This document shows, in pieces, positions 16,062 through 25,097 of a stretch of 64,000 nt of DNA. Location of the stretch: contig FUHX01000025.1 in assembly GCA_900163555.1 (NCBI GenBank), forward strand, positions 27,094 through 91,093, given 5' to 3'. How positions within the stretch are numbered: the stretch's first letter is position 1; each line of letters starts with the position of its first letter. The translations under genes were made by a program, and so were the position numbers. Under the pieces are notes generated by a model. It was given only the letters and a program-made list of their open reading frames with translations. It was not told where the DNA came from and did not search any database. The stretch comes from Actinomycetales bacterium JB111. GTDB lineage: Bacteria; Actinomycetota; Actinomycetes; Actinomycetales; Actinomycetaceae.

Positions 16062-17600
16062 TCAGTGGGGCAGGGGGGCCGCGTCGGGCTCCTCGGCCTC
16101 GGGGGCCTGCACCGGCTCATCCTCCTCGGCGGGGCGCCGGATGAAGAACGCGAGGACGACCGGCACGAGCGCGATGCACCCGGCGATGAGGAAGGCCGTC
16201 TGCCCACCCGGCGCACCGGCGTCGGCGACGGACATCCCCTCGCTCACGCCCGAGTGCAGACGGGAGGAGTACAGCGCCACCAGGAGCGCCGTACCGATCG
16301 CCCCACCGACCTGCTGCATGGTGTTGAGCGAGGCGGACCCGTGGGAGTACAGGGGCCGCGCGAGCGACCCGAGCGACGCCGACATCAGTGGCGTCATCGA
16401 CGCCGCCAGCCCCACCGACAACACGGTCTGGACGCCCGCGATGAGGTACGGCGAGGTCCCCGGCTCGACCTGCGAGTACACGAACAGGGCCGAGGCGATG
16501 AGGATCGTGCCGGGGATGAGCAGCGGCTTGGGGCCGAAGGCGTCGTACATCCGCCCCATCACCGGTCCGAGCAGACCCATGATCAGCGCACCCGGGAGCA
16601 GGACGAGCCCGGACTCCTGGGCGTTGAGCGACAGCACGTCGTGCATGTACACGGGCAGGAGCGACAGCGTGCCGAACATCGCGACCGCGACGACCGTCAT
16701 CATGACAACGGCGATCGAGAAGTTCGCGGTCAGGAACACCCGCAGGTCGAGCAGCGGGGCGTCGCGCTTCTGCAGGGACAGCTGCCTGAGCACGAAGACC
16801 GCGAGAACGACGAGACCGGCGCCGATGAAGACGAACGGCAGGATCCCGGGGCCACCGGCCTGCGCGGCGCCGGCGGCCGCACCGTCGGCGACCTCCCCGT
16901 GGCTGCCGAGGCGGCTGAGTCCATACACGAGGCCGCCGAAGCCGAGGGCCGACAGGATGATCGACAGGACGTCGATCGGCGCGTGCGTCGTCTCGCCGAG
17001 GTTCGTCATCCACTTCGCGCCCAGCCCGAGCGAGAGCAGCGCGATGGGCAGGATGATGGCGAACAGCCACCGCCAGCCCGGACCCTCCACGATGAACCCG
17101 GACAGCGTCGGGCCGATCGCCGGGGCGAGCGCGATGACCATGCCGACCCGGCCCATCATGCGCCCGCGCTGGCGGGAGGGGACGACGTTCATGATCGTCG
17201 TCATGAGCAGCGGCAGCATGATGCCGGTCCCGCTGGCCTGGATGATCCGGCCGGTGAGCAGCATGACGAACCCGTTGGCCGACAGGCACACGAGCGTGCC
17301 GAGGGAGAACAGGGAGATGGCGGCGAGGAAGATCTGCCGCGTCGTGAACCGTCGGAGCAGGAACCCGGTCGTCGGGATGACGACCGCCATCGTCAGCATG
17401 AAGGCGCTGGTCAGCCACTGACCGAGCTCCGGCGGGATGCCGAGGGTCTCGTTCAGCTTCGGGACGGCGATCGCCATCGTCGTCTCGTTGAGGATCGCCA
17501 CGAACGCGGCGACGAGAAGGAGCCAGATCACCCGCATGCCGGCGGGATCGATCTCGGCGGCGGCACCGCGGGGGTGCGTGGTGGGGTTATCAGTCGTCAA
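16062..17600 (-). CDS. MFS multidrug efflux transporter, DHA2 (EmrB/LmrB-like)
   Basis: 512 residues with 14 predicted helices. Motifs: FVAILNETTMAIAVPKLNE in helix 1, GFLLRRFTTRQIFLAAI (motif A), GRIIQASGTGIMLPLLMTTI, and ALAPAIGPTLSGFI (motif C). The acidic C-terminal tail follows FIRRPAEEDEP. The start is taken as TTG 17600, with GGAG seven bases upstream; the next in-frame ATG (residue 22) would remove only the soluble leader. No regulator is adjacent. It sits at the left edge of the iron locus and could export a siderophore or an unrelated toxic compound; nothing in sequence decides this. Confidence 0.9.
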   Translation of the reverse strand: MTTDNPTTHPRGAAAEIDPAGMRVIWLLLVAAFVAILNETTMAIAVPKLNETLGIPPELGQWLTSAFMLTMAVVIPTTGFLLRRFTTRQIFLAAISLFSLGTLVCLSANGFVMLLTGRIIQASGTGIMLPLLMTTIMNVVPSRQRGRMMGRVGMVIALAPAIGPTLSGFIVEGPGWRWLFAIILPIALLSLGLGAKWMTNLGETTHAPIDVLSIILSALGFGGLVYGLSRLGSHGEVADGAAAGAAQAGGPGILPFVFIGAGLVVLAVFVLRQLSLQKRDAPLLDLRVFLTANFSIAVVMMTVVAVAMFGTLSLLPVYMHDVLSLNAQESGLVLLPGALIMGLLGPVMGRMYDAFGPKPLLIPGTILIASALFVYSQVEPGTSPYLIAGVQTVLSVGLAASMTPLMSASLGSLARPLYSHGSASLNTMQQVGGAIGTALLVALYSSRLHSGVSEGMSVADAGAPGGQTAFLIAGCIALVPVVLAFFIRRPAEEDEPVQAPEAEEPDAAPLPH

Positions 17601-17924
17601 AGAGTTTCTCCGTTACACATCACGCGCCCGCCCCTCGATAAGGAACCTGTGCCCGGGCACCCCCATGGGCGGACGTAGTCGAAACGCCGGACCCGCGGTC
17701 GGGATTCCTCCCCGCGCGGTGAAGGAACTCACCCGTGCAGGGAGGCGGCGAGCGCATCGGGGCGTCGACTCCCGACCATCATCGCCGCCGGCGCCGGCAC
17801 CCGCCAGGGGATTTGCGAACGTCACACGGACGCCTCGCCACCCCGCGGGCGCGGGCCGCCCCCGACGACGACGCCCGGCACCCGCGGACCGTCGCCAGCC
17901 GCCGGGAGCGCCACGCGCGCCCGC
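17601..17924. other. 324-bp interval without a recognised gene
   Basis: Between the end of the iron operon and the MFS start. A short minus-strand open frame (17613-17825) has no ribosome-binding site and shadow-like composition. The interval probably holds the MFS promoter. No clear hairpin terminator for the ABC operon is seen. Confidence 0.5.
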
Positions 17925-19682
17925 TCACGCGGACCACGCGTCCCACAGCCGTCGGTAGGTCCCGCCCGCGGCAAGGAGCGTCTCGTGCGACCCCTGCTCG
18001 ACGACGGCCCCGCGGTCGAGCACGACCACCCGGTCGGCCGCGGCCGCCTGGGAGAGCCGGTGCGCGATGACCACGGCCGCTCGACCGTCGATGACGGCCC
18101 CGGCCGCCTCCTCGAGCGCGGAGGTGTCCGCGCTCCCGGCCTCCGCCGTCGCCTCGTCGAGGATCGCCAGGCCGGGGTCCGCGAGCGCGAGGCGCGCGAG
18201 CGCCAGATGCTGGGCGTCCGCAGACGAGAGCGTCGTCCCGCCCGCGCCGATCACGGTGTCCAGGCCGTCGTCGAGGGACTGCACCACGTCCCAGGCGCCG
18301 GCGAGCCGGAGCGCGGCGGTGATCTCCGCGCGGGTGGCGCCGGGTCGCGCGAGGGTGAGGTTGTCCTCGACCGTGCCGGAGAAGAGATGAACCTCCTGCG
18401 TGAGCGTGACGACCGATCGCCTGGGCAGGCGGCGCCGCACCTGACCGCGCGTCGGCTCGAACACCCCCGCGATCAGCGAGGCGAGCGTGGACTTGCCGGA
18501 GCCGGTGGCCCCGACGATCGCCACGTGCTCGCCGGCCGCCATGCCCAGGGTGACGTCGCGCAGGGCGGGCTCCGCGTCGTCGTCGTAGGCGAAGCCGACG
18601 TCCTGCACGTCGACGACGAGGTCGGGCCGGGCCTCGCGGCCCTCCTCCCTCGTGTCGACGTCGTCGACGGCCTCTCCATCCGCGGCGTCCGAGGCGCCGT
18701 CGGACCGGCCGATCACGCCCACGAGCCGACCGAGGGCCGCGATCGCGGACTGCATGTCGTCCATGATCATCAGCAGCGCCTCGATCGGTTCGACGATCCG
18801 CAGGAGGAGCAGCGCCGCGGCCGTCACGGCACCCGGGGTCGCGCGTCCCGTGAGTGCGAGCCACACGCCGATCCCGAGGACGAGGACGAGCCCCGCCCCC
18901 TCGGCGACGCTGAGGCGGCCGAACAGCCGGTTCTGCACGATGCGGGCGCGCATCGCCCACCGCACGCTCTCCCACGCGGCGCCGCCGATCCGCGCGAGCT
19001 GGGTGCCCTCGAGGCGGTGGGCGTGCACGGTCGGGAGCGCCTGGATGCCGCCGAGCAGGTGGGCGCCGCGACGGGAGCTCGCCGCCCGCTCCGCCAGGTA
19101 GATCGGCGGGGCGATGCGCAGGTACCAGCGCGCCGTCAGCGCGTACACCGGGATCGTGACCGCGAACGCCGCGAGGTACCAGACGTTGACGCCACCGAGC
19201 CCGACGCCGACGATCACCAGCGTCGTCGCCGAGACGACGATCCGGGGCAGCGCCTGCGGCAGGGCGTCGGAGACTTCCGCGACGTCGTCGGACGCGCGGG
19301 TGACGGCGTCCCCCGCCCCGGCCCGCTCCATCGTGTCCCGCGGCAGGCGCAGCGCCGCCCCGACGTAGTCCTCGCGCAGCTCGGAGATCATGGTCTCGAC
19401 CAGGCGCCCCATGGCCGTGACGCCCAGCCACGTGAACACGCCCCCGACGACGGGGGCCGCCGCCAGCAGGGTGAGCCACCACCACACGTCGTCGGCGGTC
19501 CCGCCGAGGGTGATCGTGTCGACGAGGTCGCCGACGACGAACGGGAAGACGAGCGCGGTCGCGGCCTGCACGAGGAACAGCAGGAGGATCAGGGCCAGGC
19601 GCAGCCGGCGCCCGCGCAGCCGTGCCCGCACGTCCCGGGCGAGGTCGCGCCCGGTGGCCACCGGCAGCACCTCGTCAGTCAT
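17925..19682 (-). CDS. ABC transporter, membrane plus ATPase half-subunit, canonical Walker but degenerate signature
   Basis: 585-residue half-transporter of exporter fold. A six-helix membrane domain (about 25-310) is followed by an NBD with Walker A GATGSGKST, Walker B LAILDEAT and H-loop AHRLSQ. The signature is LSSADAQ instead of LSGGQ, and the D-loop reads AEAGS. The upstream gene encodes a partner with the complementary defects, so the two are expected to form one heterodimer with a single good ATP site. It overlaps the partner by 8 bases and is the last gene of the iron operon. A role in siderophore movement, like mycobacterial IrtB, is inferred from context; export remains possible. 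Confidence 0.88.
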   Translation of the reverse strand: MTDEVLPVATGRDLARDVRARLRGRRLRLALILLLFLVQAATALVFPFVVGDLVDTITLGGTADDVWWWLTLLAAAPVVGGVFTWLGVTAMGRLVETMISELREDYVGAALRLPRDTMERAGAGDAVTRASDDVAEVSDALPQALPRIVVSATTLVIVGVGLGGVNVWYLAAFAVTIPVYALTARWYLRIAPPIYLAERAASSRRGAHLLGGIQALPTVHAHRLEGTQLARIGGAAWESVRWAMRARIVQNRLFGRLSVAEGAGLVLVLGIGVWLALTGRATPGAVTAAALLLLRIVEPIEALLMIMDDMQSAIAALGRLVGVIGRSDGASDAADGEAVDDVDTREEGREARPDLVVDVQDVGFAYDDDAEPALRDVTLGMAAGEHVAIVGATGSGKSTLASLIAGVFEPTRGQVRRRLPRRSVVTLTQEVHLFSGTVEDNLTLARPGATRAEITAALRLAGAWDVVQSLDDGLDTVIGAGGTTLSSADAQHLALARLALADPGLAILDEATAEAGSADTSALEEAAGAVIDGRAAVVIAHRLSQAAAADRVVVLDRGAVVEQGSHETLLAAGGTYRRLWDAWSA

Positions 19683-21381
19683 CGGTCCCCCTCGCGGTCA
19701 GGCGGGTCGCGGCGGCGTGCGCGAAGGCGCCGGAGCCGGCGACGACGAGCGTGGTCCGACCCCGCCGGTGCCGCGCCAGTTCCCCGGCGATCGCGGTCTC
19801 GGTGACGGAGTCGACCGACGACGTCGGCTCGAGCAGGACGAGAATGTCCGGGTCGGCGGCGATCGCCCGGGCCAGCGCGATCCGTTGCCGCTGCCCGCCC
19901 GAAAGGTTGGTGCCGCCCTCCGCGCAGGCCGTGCCCTCGCCGTCGGGCAGCTCGGCGTCCGTCATGCCGGCCAGCCGCAGCGCCTTACGGGCCTCCTCGC
20001 GCGTGGCGCCGCCGGGGCCGGCGGTCCTCACATTCTCCAGGACCGTCCCGGCGAGGATGTCCGGCCGGTGCGGGGCGACGAGCATCCGCTCGCGCCGCGC
20101 GTCGACGTGGCACTCGGCGAGGTCGACGCCGCCGAGGAGCACCCTGCCCCCGGCGGCAGCCCCGCGCCCGACGAGGACCTCGGCGAGCTCGCGCCGGGCC
20201 GGCGCCGGGACCGCGAGCACGCTCATGTCCCCGTCGGGCACGTCCGCATCGACCGTCAGGCCGCCGGCCAGGCGGAGGTTCTCGAGCCGCAGGCCGGCGC
20301 CAGGGTCCCGGTCCCCCAGCGCCCGGTCGTCGCGGGGACGGTCGAGCAGGTCGAGCACCCGCGCCGTCGACGCCTGGGACATCGCGAGGATCGCGCCGAG
20401 CTGGCTGACGAGCGCGTCGAGCGGGCCGACGATGCTCACCGCGACCCCGCCGACCGTCACGAGTCCGCCCGCGGTGATCGCGCCGTCGAGGGCGAGCAGC
20501 ACGGCCGCGGCGAGCACCGCGGCGGCGAAGACGCCGGCGATCGCCGCGCTCAGCCCCGTGTACGCGGCGCGCGCGTCCCGCGCCGCGATCGTCCCGGTGA
20601 GCGCGGAACGGCTCACCGTGCGGTACCGGCGGGACGCCTCGTCCTCGGCGTGCACGCCCCGGATCACGCGGAAGCCGGCCACGAGGTCGGCGGCCGAGGC
20701 GGCGGCGTCGGCGATGCCGGCCTGCTCTGTCAGGGACCTGCGCCGCAGCGGGCGGGCGGCGAGGTGCATGACCCCGACGACGTGCGGCAGAGTGAGTAGA
20801 ACGCCCAGTCCGAGCCAGGGGTGGACCGCGAACAGGACGCCGATAGCCACGACCAGCCCGACGATCTCGCCGGGGGGGTAGACCGCGGCGTACAGCACGA
20901 GGCACGCGCGGTGGACGTCCGCGGTCGCGACCGAGAGCAGCGCCCCCGGTGCCGCCCGGTTCCCCGCGAACCCGCGCGGGTCGAGGATGCGGGCGGCGAC
21001 CGCCTGGGACAGCTCGTACTCGGTGCGCTGGAGCCCGTACCAGCCGACGCGGCCGCCGAACCGGTACGTGAGGTTCATGAGCACGTACAGCCCGACGACG
21101 GCGCTCCCCCACCAGACCATGGTGCCGACCAGGTCGCCCGCCCGGGCGCCGCCGGCGGCGGGCGTCACGACGGCGTCGATGACGCCGCCGATGACGAGCG
21201 GCAGCATCATCGTTGCGACGTTGTACAGCACGACCAGGGCCGCGCCGGCACCCACCCAGGCGAGCGCCGCACGCACGATCGCCAGGCTCAGGCGCCGCGG
21301 CGTCGATCCGGGATCGATCCGCAGCCGGGGCGTGGCGGGCGGGGCCGCCGGGGCCTGGAACAGGCCGCCGTCGGCCGTCAT
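19675..21381 (-). CDS. ABC transporter half-subunit with degenerate nucleotide site
   Basis: 568 residues. The membrane domain (about 35-320) is followed by an NBD that keeps the signature NLSGGQRQR but has lost other essentials: the Walker A position reads VPAPARRELAEVL with no GxxGxGK, Walker B is ILVLLEPTS with Leu in place of Asp, the Q-loop region reads VAPHRPD, and the H-loop His is replaced (VVAGSG). Paired with the next gene it would give one composite ATP site with intact Walker motifs from the partner and LSGGQ from this subunit. ATG overlaps the SIP stop as ATGA. It is closely similar in layout to the subunit at 35742. Confidence 0.88.
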   Translation of the reverse strand: MTADGGLFQAPAAPPATPRLRIDPGSTPRRLSLAIVRAALAWVGAGAALVVLYNVATMMLPLVIGGVIDAVVTPAAGGARAGDLVGTMVWWGSAVVGLYVLMNLTYRFGGRVGWYGLQRTEYELSQAVAARILDPRGFAGNRAAPGALLSVATADVHRACLVLYAAVYPPGEIVGLVVAIGVLFAVHPWLGLGVLLTLPHVVGVMHLAARPLRRRSLTEQAGIADAAASAADLVAGFRVIRGVHAEDEASRRYRTVSRSALTGTIAARDARAAYTGLSAAIAGVFAAAVLAAAVLLALDGAITAGGLVTVGGVAVSIVGPLDALVSQLGAILAMSQASTARVLDLLDRPRDDRALGDRDPGAGLRLENLRLAGGLTVDADVPDGDMSVLAVPAPARRELAEVLVGRGAAAGGRVLLGGVDLAECHVDARRERMLVAPHRPDILAGTVLENVRTAGPGGATREEARKALRLAGMTDAELPDGEGTACAEGGTNLSGGQRQRIALARAIAADPDILVLLEPTSSVDSVTETAIAGELARHRRGRTTLVVAGSGAFAHAAATRLTARGTDD

Positions 21382-23213
21382 GGTGCGACGGTGTACAGGG
21401 TGAAGCCCCAGCCGATCGTCGAGCGGGTCGGCGCGGGCACCGCCGCGCGGTCGAACAGGGCGAGGAACTCCTCGTGCGTGCGGCTCCCGCCGGCGTGGTT
21501 CGCGAAGTTCATGAGGTCCTCCTCCAGCTCGTGCTCGTCGGCGTCGGCCAGGTCGAGCAGCTCGGCGAAGACGTAGAGCCGGCCCCCGGCCCGCAGGGCG
21601 CCCGCCGCCTGGGCGATCGCGTACGCCGCGTCGGCATCGGGGTACGTCTCCAGACCGCCGGTGAGAAGGACCGCGTCCCTCTCGCCGATCGCGTGGGGCC
21701 CGAGCGGGCTGCCGGGCGCGTACTCCATACGGTCGGTGACGGGGTGCAGCGCCCGCATGTGCTCGATCTCGCTGGGGGTCGCGACGACGGTCGCGCGCGC
21801 CGCCTCGTCCGCCCGCGTGATCTCGGCGGCGAAGGCTCCCGCGGCGGGTCCGACGACCGCGACCGACCCGGTGAGAGCGAGCTCTCCCGCGACGGCGCCT
21901 GCCACGTAGGTCGCCATGTCCGCCTCGCGGTCGACCTTCTCGCGCGCAAGCGTCTCGTCGGCGTCGATCCGGTCGCGCAGCGTCGCGCCGTACCATCGCT
22001 CGGCGTCGCCGGTACCCGTGCGCACGGCAGCCAGCAGCGACAGCCATCCGGCCACCTCGGACCGGCCGGTCAGGCCGTCGAGGCTCAGCCGTTCCGCCCG
22101 GCCCTCCTCCTCGAGGAGGGCGCCCATCGTGGTCAGCCGGTAGCCGCCGTCGGACTCCTCCACCACCCCGATCGCGCCGAGGTAGCGCAGCAGCTTGCCG
22201 ACGCCTGTGGGGTCCGCCCCGGCGGCGGCGGCGAGCTCGGCCGCCGTGCGGGTGCCGGAGCCGAGGGCCGCGGGCAGGCCGATCGTCGCCGCCACGCGGA
22301 TGGCCACCCCGGGCAGCACCTCCTCCAGCTCGTGAAGGGTCTCGGCCACGTTCTCGCTCGCGCCGAGGTCCTGGATGCCGTCGTCGCCGGCGAGGACGAC
22401 CTCCTGCCGTCGCCAGTAGCCGGTCACCTCGACCTGCTCGCGGGGCAGCCCCTTCTCCTGGCGCAGCCAGCGCCGGATGGGCGTGAGCGAGAGCGCCTCG
22501 CCGGCGACCCACGCGAACACGACGCCGTCCCACCAGGGCGCGGACGTGACGGCGTCGTGCAGGAGGGTCGTGGTGCCGGGCTCGGCGCCGTCCCTGCTGA
22601 GCCACGTGATCTCCACGCCGGCGGGCGCGGGCAGGTCCTGGCGGTGGTCGGCCTCGGCAACCTCGATGAAGACCTGGCCGCGGGCGCCGTCGGGCCAGTC
22701 CTCGAGCCAGCGGCCGATGGCCGGCAGCGCGGTCTCGTCCCCGGCGACCAGCGTCCAGTCCGCGCCGACGGGGTGCGGGGCGGAGGCCTTCGGGCCGGCG
22801 ATCTGGATACGGTCGCCCGGCTGCGCGCGGTTGGCCCAGGTGGTGGCGGGACCCACGCCGTGGTTGACGAAGTCGACGTCGAGCTCGCCGGCGACGGGGT
22901 CCCACCGGCGCACGGTGTAGGTCCGGAACAGCAGGTGGGGGTCCTCCCGCGGCCAGTAGATGACGCCGTCGGCCTGCTCGGGGATCGCGGCCACCTCCGC
23001 GCCGGGGTGCTTGAGGAGGAGCTTGAACTCGTCGTCGAAGCCCTCGGAGCGGAAAGCCGCGACCGGCATGCCGTTGGGCGCGACGTGCGCGGCCAGCTGG
23101 TCCCCACCGAGCGTGACCCGCCGCATCCCGGGGGTCACATCCTCGGTGCGGAGCACCTCGAGGTTGCGGGTGGTGATGCCGTAGACATCGATCGGTCGGA
23201 GGCTACGCGCCAT
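21378..23213 (-). CDS. SIP flavoreductase fused to a methyltransferase-fold domain
   Basis: 611 residues. Residues about 10-285 are a siderophore-interacting protein: FAD-binding RTYT (97-100), NHGVGPATTWA, GDRIQIAGP, WTLVAGDETALPAIGRWL, and the closing GYWRR. Such enzymes reduce ferric siderophores to release iron. A winged-helix dimerisation-like segment follows (about 300-380, AAELAAAAGADPTGVGKLLRYL), then a Rossmann-like domain (about 400-611) resembling class I O-methyltransferases. Its glycine motif is altered to VAVVGPAAGAF (451-461), lacking the acidic-GxGxG pattern, so SAM binding is uncertain. ATG 23213 lies 11 bases inside the FepC gene. A paralogue is at 32064. The fusion is unusual. 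Confidence 0.87.
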   Translation of the reverse strand: MARSLRPIDVYGITTRNLEVLRTEDVTPGMRRVTLGGDQLAAHVAPNGMPVAAFRSEGFDDEFKLLLKHPGAEVAAIPEQADGVIYWPREDPHLLFRTYTVRRWDPVAGELDVDFVNHGVGPATTWANRAQPGDRIQIAGPKASAPHPVGADWTLVAGDETALPAIGRWLEDWPDGARGQVFIEVAEADHRQDLPAPAGVEITWLSRDGAEPGTTTLLHDAVTSAPWWDGVVFAWVAGEALSLTPIRRWLRQEKGLPREQVEVTGYWRRQEVVLAGDDGIQDLGASENVAETLHELEEVLPGVAIRVAATIGLPAALGSGTRTAAELAAAAGADPTGVGKLLRYLGAIGVVEESDGGYRLTTMGALLEEEGRAERLSLDGLTGRSEVAGWLSLLAAVRTGTGDAERWYGATLRDRIDADETLAREKVDREADMATYVAGAVAGELALTGSVAVVGPAAGAFAAEITRADEAARATVVATPSEIEHMRALHPVTDRMEYAPGSPLGPHAIGERDAVLLTGGLETYPDADAAYAIAQAAGALRAGGRLYVFAELLDLADADEHELEEDLMNFANHAGGSRTHEEFLALFDRAAVPAPTRSTIGWGFTLYTVAP

Positions 23214-24033
23214 GGGAGAACTCCCTCTCGGGTGTCGGGGTGGCCGGTGCGGATCGCGGGTCGAGCGGGACGACGCTCGGCGTCCCCGTGGCCGGGTCCG
23301 GGACGATGAGCGCACGCAGGCCGAACACGCTCTCGATGAGCTCGGCCGACAGCACCGCCTCCGGGGCGCCGGTGGTGACGACGTCGCCGTCGCGCATGAC
23401 GATGAGGTGGTCCGCGTACCGGGCCGCCTGGTTGAGGTCGTGGAGCACGGCGATGATCGACTTGCCGTCGTCGTGGAACCCCCGGAAGAGCTCCATCAGC
23501 TCGTACTGGTGGGCGATGTCGAGGAACGTCGTCGGCTCGTCGAGCAGCATGATGCTCGTGTCCTGCGCGAGCAGCATCGCCACCCACACCCGCTGCCGCT
23601 GCCCGCCCGAGAGCTCGTCGACCAGGCGGTCCGACAGGTCCGTCAGCCGCGTGGCCTCCAGGGCGCGGACCACCGCGTCCTCGTCGCTCGTCCGCCACTG
23701 CTGCAGGAGGTTCTGGTGGGGGGCGCGCCCCCGGGCCACGAGGTCCGCCACCCGGATGCCGTCCGGCGCGAGCGAGCTCTGCGGGAGAAGCCCGACCCGG
23801 TGGGCCACGTCCTTGGACCGGTAGCTCGCGATCGACCTGCCGTCGAGCACGATCCGCCCCTCCGACGGCGTGAGCACCCGGGACAGCGCGCGCAGCAGGG
23901 TGGACTTCCCGCACCCGTTCGGCCCGATGATGGCCGTGAACGAGCCGTCCGGTATGTCGACGCTCAGCTCCGAGGAGATGATCCGCCGGTCATAGCCGAT
24001 GGTGGCGTTCTCGGCGCGCAGTCGCGCGTTCAC
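23203..24033 (-). CDS. Siderophore ABC importer ATP-binding protein (FepC/FhuC type)
   Basis: 276-residue cytoplasmic ATPase that powers the FecCD-type permease. Walker A IGPNGCGKST, signature LSGGQRQRVWVA, Walker B IMLLDEPTTFLD and H-loop LHDLNQAARYADH are all intact; the DEPTTFLD..HQ pattern is typical of iron-siderophore and cobalamin ATPases. Start GTG 24033 overlaps the upstream permease stop (GTGA). The C-terminal tail past residue 255 is Pro/Thr-rich and runs into the SIP start. Specificity is judged from neighbours. Confidence 0.94.
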   Translation of the reverse strand: MNARLRAENATIGYDRRIISSELSVDIPDGSFTAIIGPNGCGKSTLLRALSRVLTPSEGRIVLDGRSIASYRSKDVAHRVGLLPQSSLAPDGIRVADLVARGRAPHQNLLQQWRTSDEDAVVRALEATRLTDLSDRLVDELSGGQRQRVWVAMLLAQDTSIMLLDEPTTFLDIAHQYELMELFRGFHDDGKSIIAVLHDLNQAARYADHLIVMRDGDVVTTGAPEAVLSAELIESVFGLRALIVPDPATGTPSVVPLDPRSAPATPTPEREFSHGA

Positions 24034-25097
24034 TGGGGCCTCCCGTAGTGGGTTCGGGCTTCACGGATGAGCAGCCAGATGAGGTACACGCCGCCGACGC
24101 ACACGGTGATCAGGCCGACCGGCACGGGCCGGTAGGCCTTCGCGACGAGGAGCGAGAGCAGGTGGGCGCCGGAGAGCAGGGCGGCACCCATCGCGGCGGA
24201 GGACAGCAGGCTCACGCCCTGCGACCGGGTGATCCGGCGGGCGAGCTGCGGCGCAGCGAGGGCCACGAACCCGATGGGTCCGGCCGCGGCGGTGACGAGC
24301 GCGGTCGTGCCGACGCCCACCACCATGAGGCCGAGCCGCGCGGGGCCCGGGCGCAGCCCCTGGGTGATGGCCGCGTCGTCCCCGACCTCGAGGCGGCGCA
24401 GCGCCGGGGCGAGCAGGGCGGCAGCGAGGACGATGACGGCGGCCGTGTACAGCGACGGCACGAGGCTCAGCCAGCTGACCCGCTCGATGCTCCCGGCTCC
24501 CCAGAAGCCGACCGACATGGCGTCCTCGATGTCCGCGCGGGTGATGAGGTAGGCGTTGATCGAGCCGAGCACGGCGGAGACGGCGATACCGACCACGATG
24601 AGCCGGAACGCCTGGATGCCCCCGCGGTAGGCGAGCGTGTACACGAGGAAGGCGGTGAGCAGCCCGCCCGCGAGCGCGGCCACGGCGATCTCCCACCGGC
24701 TGGAGGCGTCGAGCACGAGGATCGTCACGACGACCGCCGTGTAGGAGCCGGAGTCGAAGCCGATGACGTCCGGGGAGCCGAGCGGGTTCCGGGTCAGCGA
24801 CTGGAAGATCGCACCGCCGATCCCGAGCAGCGCACCGAAGACGACCGCCGCGATCGCGACCGGCAGCCGCCACTGGAGCACGATGATCCGGTGGAAGTCC
24901 TCCCCGCCGCCCACGAAGGTGGACAGCACGTCCGGCACCGTGAGCGGGAAGTCGCCGAGCGTGATTGCGACCGTCGCGGCGGCGGCCGCGAGGACGAACA
25001 GCCAGAACGACACGACGACGACGCGCAGCGGGATGCGCGCGGACAGGACCGGTGTGCGCACCACGCGGTGGGCGTAGCCGAAGTTCACGGGGCTCAC
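24030..25097 (-). CDS. Iron-siderophore ABC permease, FecCD family (second subunit)
   Basis: 355 residues with about ten helices. Typical FecCD blocks: RLPVAIAAVVFGALLGIGGA, FQSLTRNPLGSPDVIGFDSG, the ATPase-contacting segment around RRLEVGDDAAITQGLRPGPA, and GPIGFVALAAPQLARRI. Start GTG 25097 (MSPVNFGYAHRV) overlaps the previous permease gene by 4 bases; the frame is open further upstream but overlaps that gene. It pairs with the 25094-26152 subunit and the FepC ATPase to form a type II importer. Confidence 0.93.
   Translation of the reverse strand: MSPVNFGYAHRVVRTPVLSARIPLRVVVVSFWLFVLAAAAATVAITLGDFPLTVPDVLSTFVGGGEDFHRIIVLQWRLPVAIAAVVFGALLGIGGAIFQSLTRNPLGSPDVIGFDSGSYTAVVVTILVLDASSRWEIAVAALAGGLLTAFLVYTLAYRGGIQAFRLIVVGIAVSAVLGSINAYLITRADIEDAMSVGFWGAGSIERVSWLSLVPSLYTAAVIVLAAALLAPALRRLEVGDDAAITQGLRPGPARLGLMVVGVGTTALVTAAAGPIGFVALAAPQLARRITRSQGVSLLSSAAMGAALLSGAHLLSLLVAKAYRPVPVGLITVCVGGVYLIWLLIREARTHYGRPQ

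Noticed and set aside
17613..17825. 70-residue minus-strand open frame upstream of the MFS gene
   Set aside because: No ribosome-binding site, no domain, Arg/Pro/Gly shadow composition.
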